This document shows, piece by piece, positions 10,996-17,785 of a stretch of 38,212 nucleotides of DNA. The DNA comes from CAZJHX01 sp964545715 (GTDB lineage: Bacteria > Myxococcota_A > UBA9042 > GCA-2863065): contig CAZJHX010000100.1 in the NCBI GenBank assembly GCA_964545715.1, positions 1 through 38,212 on the forward strand. The letters are read 5' to 3'. The notes under the pieces are model-generated. The model was not told the DNA's origin and ran no database searches. It saw only the letters and a list, made by a program, of their open reading frames with translations. The number at the start of each line of letters is the position of its first letter. The first letter of the stretch is position 1. Made by a program: the position numbers and the translations under genes.

Positions 10996-12768
10996 ATGAG
11001 CGTGACGGTTTCCGGGTCGGTCCTCGTCGTTCACCACGACGGGGAGACGAGGGATCGATTGGTGCGGTTTACGCGCCAGATCGGATATACGGTGATGTCC
11101 GTCCCGGACGGGTCCGCCGCCGTCGAGACCGTCGCAGCACAGCCGATCGGCCTCGTGCTCTACCATCTCGACCCACGCAACATGGCCGATCTCGGCGCGT
11201 TTGCCCGCGTGCGCGAGCTGCCCGACGGCGCCAAGCTGGCGATCGTTGCCTTCACGGACAGCGAACAGCTGGCCAAGGCCCGACAGTTCGGCCTTGCGCT
11301 CGGCATCCGCGACTACCTGTTTGATCCGCTCAAGGATCTCGAAGTCAAGAAGCTCTTCGGCCAGTTGAATCCGCTAAAGGCCGACGACGCGAGGGGCAGC
11401 GGCGACGGCGTCGTCGACATGTCCGGCGCGGTGACGATCGCAGAGCTCCGGGCCGTGCACGCGCGGGTCGCAAAACAGACGCACTTTGAGCGCCTGGACG
11501 TCGATCCGATGGCCCCAGGCGCAGATGTGCGCAAGGCCTATATGGCGCTGGTCAAGCGCTACTCACCGGACGCTGTCGGCGGAACCGAGGCGCGGCGGCT
11601 GCTGCGCGACGTGTACGACGCGCTGGGCGAGGCGTATCGGACGCTGCGAGATGACGGCCGGCGCGAGGAGTACGTGTACCAGCTGGAGCGCAAGAAGCGG
11701 GCTGTCGAGCCCGAGCCGGCCGAGAAGAAGCCGACGCTGACCCAGCCCGCTCAAGCCCGCCCCCCCAAAGTGGAGGAGCCGCCCAAGGCCGCCGAGCCCA
11801 AACCCGCCGTGAAGGCGCCGGAGCCCGAGCCGCCTCCACTTGAGACGCCGCCGGAGGAGACGCCGCCCGCCCCCGAGCCGACACCGCCGATCAGCGCCTC
11901 GCTCTCCCCACCGGGGATGGCGAGCACCCCCAGACCGAATCTGCGACCGCCCGCCTGGGGCGACGACACCACGCTCGACGACGAGCCGTCTGCGGCCGAA
12001 GACGAGACGCCGCTCGTGGCCGGCATCACGGTGGAGAGACTCCCGGACGACTACTTGGAGACGTCCGCCGCGGAAGAGAAAAACGTGGGCATGGACGCGG
12101 ACGCCTTGTGGGGCTCCGGCCCGGACGAGGATGTCCCGACCTTTGACGACGCAGACAGCCTGTTTTCCGCAGACGAGCTGGACCTCGAGCCCGAAAGCCT
12201 CGCGCCGGCTCCTGCCGCCGACGCCGGCAATGCCGCACCGGAACCGGAACCGGAACCGGAGCCCGAGCCGGAACCGGAGCCCGAGCCGGAGTTCGAACCC
12301 GAGCCGGTCGCCGCGCCCGAACCGCCGGCCCCCGAGGTGGCAGACCCAGAGCCGCCGGCGTCCACACCTCCCCCGTCACTTGAGCCCGAGTCCGAGTCCG
12401 ATCCGGATCACGACATCTGGAGCCGGGGCGACGGCATGCAGGAGACACACGACGAGCTGGCCGCCGCCGCCCACCTGCAAGCGGTCATGGGCGACTTTGA
12501 CGGCGCGGTGGAGCTGCTGGAGCAGTGCCTGGTGCTCAAGCCGGGCGACTCCGAATACCAGTATCTGCTGGATCTGAATCAAGGGAAGCGCTTCTTGAAG
12601 CTGGGCAACGAGGGCCGCGCACGCCACCATTTCGAGGCCGCCGTGAAAAGCGCGCGACCGGGTGCGACCGCCGCCAAAGAGGCGCTGGACGAGCTCGCAG
12701 GCGGGGGCGCAGCCAAGAAGAAGAAGATGAGCCTGGGAAGCCTGTTCTCGCGCAAAAAGCGCAAGTAA
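10996..12768 (+). CDS. Pseudo-receiver / degenerate J-domain / TPR protein
   Basis: A 590-residue soluble protein with four parts. Residues about 6-120 resemble a response-regulator receiver (VLVVHHDGETRD at the start, a D-Y-L-F-D-P ending). The acidic DD pair is replaced by HH, and the phospho-Asp position in GLVLYHLDP is Tyr or His, so it should not be phosphorylated. Residues about 165-230 resemble a J-domain (VRKAYMALVKRYSPDAVGG), but the HPD tripeptide needed to stimulate Hsp70 is SPD. A long Pro/Glu linker follows (240-460), with an E-P-E-P run. Residues about 480-565 look like two or three TPR units (DFDGAVELLEQCLVLKPGD). It ends in a basic Lys/Arg tail. It is probably a scaffold or adaptor; partners are unknown. 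Confidence 0.88.
   Translation: MSVTVSGSVLVVHHDGETRDRLVRFTRQIGYTVMSVPDGSAAVETVAAQPIGLVLYHLDPRNMADLGAFARVRELPDGAKLAIVAFTDSEQLAKARQFGLALGIRDYLFDPLKDLEVKKLFGQLNPLKADDARGSGDGVVDMSGAVTIAELRAVHARVAKQTHFERLDVDPMAPGADVRKAYMALVKRYSPDAVGGTEARRLLRDVYDALGEAYRTLRDDGRREEYVYQLERKKRAVEPEPAEKKPTLTQPAQARPPKVEEPPKAAEPKPAVKAPEPEPPPLETPPEETPPAPEPTPPISASLSPPGMASTPRPNLRPPAWGDDTTLDDEPSAAEDETPLVAGITVERLPDDYLETSAAEEKNVGMDADALWGSGPDEDVPTFDDADSLFSADELDLEPESLAPAPAADAGNAAPEPEPEPEPEPEPEPEPEFEPEPVAAPEPPAPEVADPEPPASTPPPSLEPESESDPDHDIWSRGDGMQETHDELAAAAHLQAVMGDFDGAVELLEQCLVLKPGDSEYQYLLDLNQGKRFLKLGNEGRARHHFEAAVKSARPGATAAKEALDELAGGGAAKKKKMSLGSLFSRKKRK
12238..12312 (+). repeat. Hexanucleotide Glu-Pro repeat
   Basis: Repeating GAACCG/GAGCCC hexamers encode a Glu-Pro run within the J-like/TPR protein. 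Such E-P runs form stiff, extended linkers. The perfect hexamer periodicity makes copy-number change by slippage likely. Confidence 0.8.
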
Positions 12769-12803
12769 CCTCAGCCGACCAGGGGCGCGGAAACGGACGA
12801 AAT

Positions 12804-12832
12804 TTGCCGCCGTGCGTGCCCGCAGCTAACCT
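12804..12832 (+). promoter_or_regulatory. Predicted promoter of the zinc-ribbon membrane protein gene
   Basis: TTGCCG at 12804-12809 and TAACCT at 12827-12832 are 17 bases apart. The -35 hexamer is identical to the one before secA. Transcription from near 12839 would give a short leader with GAGAGG before the TTG start at 12862. Confidence 0.4.
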
Positions 12833-12861
12833 GAACGTTGTTACGCGTCTGAGAGAGGCCG

Positions 12862-13608
12862 TTGGAGCAGAAGTACTGCCCGGGATGTGAAATGGTGTTG
12901 GCTGCGTCGGTGGCGAAGTGTCGCTTCTGCGATACCGAGATGCCGCCGGGCTTTTGGGATGACCCCGATGCCCCGCCCAGGCCGCCGCCACCGCCTGCGT
13001 CGCCGTCGCCGATGTTTCCGCCGGAGAGGAAGGTGGAGTCCCGTCGCCCGGACAGCCGCCTGACCCCTCTGCCGGCCGGCAGTCGGCAAAGCGATATGAC
13101 GCCGCTGCCCGCTAATCTGGCGCCGCCCTCCAACCTGGAGCAGCGCCGCAAAGAGCCGCTGCCCGACAAGACGCCGCCGCCCGGGGCCGACCCGGCGAAC
13201 GCACCGGGGCAGAATATCGCCAGCGCCGCGCTGGAGCGGGAGCTCGAAGCGGTCATCAGCGGGACGCCGCTGCCTCAGGTTCTGGAGAGCGTCGCCCCGG
13301 TCGAAGCACCGGGGCCACCCCCTCGAACCATACCGACCGACATCACCCCGGTAGACACACGCAAGCTGGGGTTTGGCGCCGCGCTCGTGGTCGTGGTGTT
13401 GTTCTCATGGGCCGTCTACTCCGCCAGCAGCGGCCCCGATTCGAAAGGCGTCGCGCAGACCTGCAAGCAGCAGTGCCAGAGCGTCTTCGACGAGAGCGGC
13501 TTGGACGACACCGACGTGAACGCCCACATGAATTTCATGAGCCGCTGTGTACAGGAGTGTCTGGCGCCCAAGCCCGACACGGCGGCCGGAGAAGGACAGC
13601 CCAAGTAG
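12862..13608 (+). CDS. Zinc-ribbon single-pass membrane protein
   Basis: A 248-residue protein that starts at TTG 12862, placed so by GAGAGG just upstream and by the CPGC motif at the N-terminus. Cys6, Cys9, Cys20 and Cys23 form a zinc ribbon (CPGC...CRFC) on the cytoplasmic side. A Pro-rich linker follows, then one hydrophobic helix at about 170-188 and a C-terminal tail with four Cys (TCKQQC and SRCVQEC) that could form two disulfides outside the membrane. This domain order resembles zinc-ribbon regulatory membrane proteins found in myxobacteria, but I cannot name a family. Its stop codon TAG directly abuts the stop of the opposing gene, giving TAGCTA. Confidence 0.82.
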   Translation: MEQKYCPGCEMVLAASVAKCRFCDTEMPPGFWDDPDAPPRPPPPPASPSPMFPPERKVESRRPDSRLTPLPAGSRQSDMTPLPANLAPPSNLEQRRKEPLPDKTPPPGADPANAPGQNIASAALERELEAVISGTPLPQVLESVAPVEAPGPPPRTIPTDITPVDTRKLGFGAALVVVVLFSWAVYSASSGPDSKGVAQTCKQQCQSVFDESGLDDTDVNAHMNFMSRCVQECLAPKPDTAAGEGQPK

Positions 13609-15906
13609 CTACTCGGGCAGCTTCACGCAGTCGTCGGGATCCATCGCAGCAATCCACTCGGAGATCAGCGCCACACCCTTGTCGTCAGGGATCAATGACG
13701 GCAGCTCGGGCATCTTGATCCCCGGATCCGCTGACATCATGCGAAAGATGACGATGCTCTTGTCGGGATCGCCAGGGACGATGTCGTATTTCAGCTTGCC
13801 GGCCCCGGCCCCCGCCGCTACCGGAGGCTTGCAGATGCCCAGCGCGGTAGGATCGGTCTCCTGCGCGTTGTATCTCAGGCCGGTGCCCGAGGCGATGCCG
13901 CCCTCGCGGTGGCAATGCGCGCAGTTGGCCTCCAGATAGGCCCGGGCGCGTGCGTCCAGATCGCCGTCGCCAAACGGCTGCGGGTGAGGCGTCACGCCCT
14001 GCGGCGCCGAATCCAGGGCCCCCTGCTCAAACAGCCACTGCAGCTGCTCGACCTCAGCACCACCGCGGGTGACGGTCAGGCTCAGCTGACGGTCGAGCGG
14101 CCCAAGCGGCTCCAGCTTGTCGTTGCGGGAGTGACAGCTGCCACACAGCAGCGTGCTCGGCATGACGTAAGTGAGGCTGTCGACGGCGATCTCCTTGCCG
14201 GCCACGTAGCGCGTCGCTTCGGTCTGCTCGTCGTTCCACAAGTACGTGTGCCCGGTCCATCCCGAGTCCTCGTGAATCAGCAAGCGCGTCTCGATCAGGC
14301 GCTCACCGTCGCCGTCCGGATAGTAGAACGTCTTGATAAGCGTCGTGCCCAACGGAAAGTCGATCAGCCCCTCGCTGGTGTAGGTCGCGGTCTTGCCGTC
14401 GGGCACCACGATAAAGCGCTTCTTCAGAGAGTTGTCGCTCCACAGCTTGGCCGCGACCTCGTACGGAAGGACGCCGGGCGCCGGGACATGCGCCGCCAGG
14501 TCGCCCTCGAAGAACCCGTAGTCCGACAGCTGCGGGAATGGGCTGGCGCACCCAATGGTCTCGTCGACCGGCTTCTCCGGCGGGGCCACAGGCACGGTCC
14601 CACACCCCATCGTCGCGCAGGGCTCGATCGCCGGCAGCGGAGCATACGAGCAGTCGTGTGGGGCGATCGACTCATCCTTGTTCTGGAAGCCGCCGCACAG
14701 GTCGAAGTTCAGGAAGGAGGCGCCGTCATCCGCCAACAGGCAGTTCGTCACGCCCTCCTGCCCGGCCTTGTCGGGGTCCGTGCATCCACCGTAGTTGATA
14801 TCGGCGAGCGGCGGATTGGCGACCGGATCGCCATGAATCAGCGTGGCGATCCCCTGCGGCTCCTTGCCGTTGTTCTCGTACGTGTTGTCGTGCACCCAGC
14901 ACCCTTCGATGAAGCGGTCGAACTCCTCGTCGTCGTGTGCGCCGAAGATCGTCTCGTCATACGCCAGCAGCACCACACCGAAGCTCTTGTTGTTCTTGAT
15001 GGTGTTGGAGTGCACCTCGGTCTTGTCAGCGCTCATGATGATAACGCCGCTGCCGGTGGGCACCTGACCGACGATCGTGCCCGGCAGGCCAAAGTTCACC
15101 ACGTTGTTGTTCTCGATGAGGTTGTTGTGCATCACCGTGCGCTCGCCGTTAACCTGCGGCAGGTTCGGCAGGTTGAACACCAGGATCCCACCCGTGTTGT
15201 CGTGCGCGTGATTGCCGACCACCTCGGCGTCAAACGAGTTCTCGATCTCGATGCCCGCCACGTTTCCCCAGGCCTCGTTGTCCTTGACCAGGATGTTGCG
15301 CGACTGCCCGACATAGATCCCCGCATCGCGCGAGCCCTTGACCTCGCAGCGCTCTACACGCACGCCGTCGCACTGCACCGGGTACAAACCGTAGGCGCCG
15401 TTCTCCTGCGACTCGTCCTTTGTCCAGATGACCGCGACCTCGACAAACGACACGTTGCTCACGGCGGTCGCCCGGATGCCGTCCCCTGCCGTATCCAGCA
15501 CCTTGAGCGCCTCCATCGTCACGTTATCGGCCGTAATGTGGATGCCGTTGGCGCCCTGAATCTGTCCGGCGAAGTCCAGCACCGTTTCGTTCTTTCCGGC
15601 GCCGCGAATCGTCAGATGGTCTGTGTCCAGCTGCAGCTCACGGCTGAGCTTATAGGTGCCCGCGGCCAGGCAGATCGCCTCACCGGGTTTGGCCTCGATG
15701 AACACCGTCTGCAGCGCCGTCTGATCGTCGGCCCCCGCCGTCACCTGCCAGTGACAGCCGTCCGAACCGGCGCCGTCGTACGCCACCTGACCCGACGCCT
15801 CACCAAACCCCACCGAGCAGCCGGCCGCTGGCGGAACTTCAGCCTCGTCATCCTTGCAACCCGTCCACAGCAGCAGCAGCAGCAGCGATGCCATCCAGCG
15901 CGTCAT
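13609..15906 (-). CDS. Fused parallel beta-helix / SO2930-type diheme cytochrome c lipoprotein
   Basis: A 765-residue lipoprotein (LLLLLLWTGC, Cys17). Residues about 60-330 are a right-handed parallel beta-helix with Asn-rich turns (VKDNEAWGNVAGIEIENS, VHSNTIKNNKSFG). Residues about 430-765 carry two c-type heme sites, C588-x2-C591-H592 (CGSCH) and C662-x2-C665-H666 (CAHCH). From memory, these halves match two families usually encoded side by side (TIGR03805-type beta-helix and TIGR03806/SO2930-type cytochrome), whose joint role is unknown; here they are one polypeptide. Likely an exported electron-transfer or oxidative enzyme. ATG 15906 is preferred over ATG 15912, because the GAGAGG ribosome site directly abuts the latter but is six bases before the former. 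It sits just after the glutamate-cysteine ligase stop, so it is probably coupled. Confidence 0.93.
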   Translation of the reverse strand: MTRWMASLLLLLLWTGCKDDEAEVPPAAGCSVGFGEASGQVAYDGAGSDGCHWQVTAGADDQTALQTVFIEAKPGEAICLAAGTYKLSRELQLDTDHLTIRGAGKNETVLDFAGQIQGANGIHITADNVTMEALKVLDTAGDGIRATAVSNVSFVEVAVIWTKDESQENGAYGLYPVQCDGVRVERCEVKGSRDAGIYVGQSRNILVKDNEAWGNVAGIEIENSFDAEVVGNHAHDNTGGILVFNLPNLPQVNGERTVMHNNLIENNNVVNFGLPGTIVGQVPTGSGVIIMSADKTEVHSNTIKNNKSFGVVLLAYDETIFGAHDDEEFDRFIEGCWVHDNTYENNGKEPQGIATLIHGDPVANPPLADINYGGCTDPDKAGQEGVTNCLLADDGASFLNFDLCGGFQNKDESIAPHDCSYAPLPAIEPCATMGCGTVPVAPPEKPVDETIGCASPFPQLSDYGFFEGDLAAHVPAPGVLPYEVAAKLWSDNSLKKRFIVVPDGKTATYTSEGLIDFPLGTTLIKTFYYPDGDGERLIETRLLIHEDSGWTGHTYLWNDEQTEATRYVAGKEIAVDSLTYVMPSTLLCGSCHSRNDKLEPLGPLDRQLSLTVTRGGAEVEQLQWLFEQGALDSAPQGVTPHPQPFGDGDLDARARAYLEANCAHCHREGGIASGTGLRYNAQETDPTALGICKPPVAAGAGAGKLKYDIVPGDPDKSIVIFRMMSADPGIKMPELPSLIPDDKGVALISEWIAAMDPDDCVKLPE

Positions 15907-15908
15907 AT

Positions 15909-17198
15909 TCATCCTCTCTCAAGCGTCCGATCGGCGGGAGTCACGCCCGACGTCACAACTGCGGTCAGCGGGTTTAAGAACTCGGCGTCTCCGACCTCTC
16001 CGAGACCCTCGGCGGCCTGCCGCTCCAGCCCCAATCGTGCGATCTGCACCAGATCCCGGCACAGGTCGCCCACGGTGCCCGCGCCGTTGGGTCGCGGCGT
16101 CGCCAGCGCGTGTCTGGGGACCTCGTGCGTCAGCAGCACGCGGTCCGTATAGCTCAAGCCCTTGACCAGATCCCAGGCGGCGTCCGCGCTGTCTTCGTCG
16201 TACAGCAGCCCTTTCCACAGCGCCGGGCAGCTCGGGATCATCTCGGGCGGGACGCAATCACACGTCCGCATCTCCAGGTGAGGTCGCGCACGCACATCAG
16301 GAAAGACCGTGCTCATGTGCAGGTCCCAGTCGCCATCCTGTGCCCGGTGGCCCTCGACCCCGGTCTCCATCAGCATCCTGAACGTGCCCTTGCCCGCCAG
16401 GTCCAGGCACTCTCCGCCCCGCTTCACGAAAAACAGCGGCACATCCAGGACCCAGTTCACGTACTCCGCGTAGCCGCCGTCCGTCTCAAAAACAAAGCGC
16501 GGCAGCCCACAGCGATCCGGGTCCATGTCCGTCCAGATCTGGGCTCTGAAGCTCTTGTAGCCGGACCGACTGCCGGCCGTGATCGGGGAGTTGGCAAACA
16601 TCGCCGTCGCGAGCGCGCCCACCCCCGCGCTCAGGCGCATCTTCTTGGCGAAATCCGCCTCGCTCGTGTAGTCCAAATTGGCCTGCACGGTGCAGGTCAG
16701 CCCCATCATGTTCAACGCCAGCGACCCGCGCGTGGGCAAGTACCGCTTCATGATCGAGTAGCGCGCCTTGGGCATCCACTGGATCGCCTCCACGCCCTGC
16801 CACGGGTTGGCCCCCACCCAGTGAAAGTCCACTGGATACTCTGACGCCAGGGCCGCCAGCTCCTCCACGTGCTCGTCCAGCTCGGCCTGAACCTCTCGCA
16901 GCGTCTTCAGCGGGGCCCCGCTCATCTCGAACTGCCCGCCGGGCTCCAGCGTGATCGACTGTTTCGGCCGCTTCAGCTCGATGAGGTGGCCGCTCTCCTG
17001 CACCCGCTCCCACCCAAACCGCTCGGACAGATGGGCCAGCAGTATCCCAATACCGGCAGGACCGGCGTACGGCACCGTCAACCCGGTGTCGCGGTGTTGC
17101 ACCAGTACCTCGTATTCGGTCCCCATCGCGCGCTCTTCGGGCGCGGTCTCCCCATCGCGAAACGGGGCGATCAGCTCGTCATGTGCGCTGATGTTCAG
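15909..17198 (-). CDS. gshA: Glutamate-cysteine ligase, plant/GCS2-like type, with an apparent CTG start
   Basis: This enzyme joins glutamate and cysteine with ATP, the first step of glutathione synthesis. The product matches the plant-type family: MGTEYEV (usual IGTEHE), the GGQFEMSGAPLKTL segment, then MPKARYSIMKRYLP and GSLALNMMGLTCTVQANLDY. The frame is open upstream of ATG 17126 and encodes DELIAPFRDGETAPEERA, which aligns with the family N-terminus, so ATG 17126 would truncate it. No ATG, GTG or TTG exists upstream in frame. CTG at 17198 overlaps the stop of the upstream gene as CTGA and gives 429 residues, the normal family length. A start at ATC 17192 is a second option. No gshB was seen nearby. 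Confidence 0.9.
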   Translation of the reverse strand: MNISAHDELIAPFRDGETAPEERAMGTEYEVLVQHRDTGLTVPYAGPAGIGILLAHLSERFGWERVQESGHLIELKRPKQSITLEPGGQFEMSGAPLKTLREVQAELDEHVEELAALASEYPVDFHWVGANPWQGVEAIQWMPKARYSIMKRYLPTRGSLALNMMGLTCTVQANLDYTSEADFAKKMRLSAGVGALATAMFANSPITAGSRSGYKSFRAQIWTDMDPDRCGLPRFVFETDGGYAEYVNWVLDVPLFFVKRGGECLDLAGKGTFRMLMETGVEGHRAQDGDWDLHMSTVFPDVRARPHLEMRTCDCVPPEMIPSCPALWKGLLYDEDSADAAWDLVKGLSYTDRVLLTHEVPRHALATPRPNGAGTVGDLCRDLVQIARLGLERQAAEGLGEVGDAEFLNPLTAVVTSGVTPADRTLERG

Positions 17199-17785
17199 AT
17201 GTCCAGGATCGGCTTCCCGTCAGCGTCGAACTGCGGCATCTGCAACACGGTGTCGTGCTTGGTCGGATCGTACCCGGCCGCGCCCGGTTGCGCCGGTCCG
17301 ACCCCGTCCAACAGGTCCTCACCCTCGCCCTCAAAGCCTGAGAGCTGAGCGTCGGTGACGGCATCGTACATCTGCGTCGCGTCCTCGGTTCCGTCATCGG
17401 GAAGCGGCGGCGAGTCGTCCTCTTCAAGCTCGGCACCGGGCTCGCCGGAGTCCCCCTCCGGGTGGTCCTCAAAGTGACTCTCCGCGAGATCCACGGCCTC
17501 CGCCTCGGGGTCCGTCATCGACGAGTCCAGGCCGACCTCGGCAGGGTCCAGCTCGACGGTGTCCAGCTGCTCGGACGTCGACACGATCTCGACCTGCTCA
17601 AAGGTGTTGTCGGCCTCGATCTGGTCCTCGGTAATCTCGGCCGCGGGGGCCGCGTGGGTCGCCACCGTCAGCACGACCGACTCCGGCCCATCCACGACGA
17701 GGCTGCGAAACCGCTCCAGGATGACGCCGGGCTCCGGCAGCTCCGAGTGGTCCTCCAAAAGCGAGATTGCGTACGACTCCTTCAT
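17195..17785 (-). CDS. Highly acidic small protein in the alaS-gshA operon
   Basis: A 196-residue protein with 52 Asp/Glu and only five Lys/Arg, so strongly negative. I do not recognise it. The first 45 residues are hydrophobic enough to fold (ESVVLTVATHAAPAAEIT). The rest looks disordered, ending in a less acidic tail, HDTVLQMPQFDADGKPILDI. It overlaps the alaS stop as ATGA and the glutamate-cysteine ligase start as CTGA, so it lies in a coupled operon. Those overlaps support it being a real gene. No signal peptide or membrane segment is present. Confidence 0.72.
   Translation of the reverse strand: MKESYAISLLEDHSELPEPGVILERFRSLVVDGPESVVLTVATHAAPAAEITEDQIEADNTFEQVEIVSTSEQLDTVELDPAEVGLDSSMTDPEAEAVDLAESHFEDHPEGDSGEPGAELEEDDSPPLPDDGTEDATQMYDAVTDAQLSGFEGEGEDLLDGVGPAQPGAAGYDPTKHDTVLQMPQFDADGKPILDI

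Noticed and set aside
13909..16152. 747-residue plus-strand ORF opposite the beta-helix/cytochrome gene
   Set aside because: The opposite strand has a lipobox, beta-helix repeats and two CxxCH sites. This reading is a low-order shadow.
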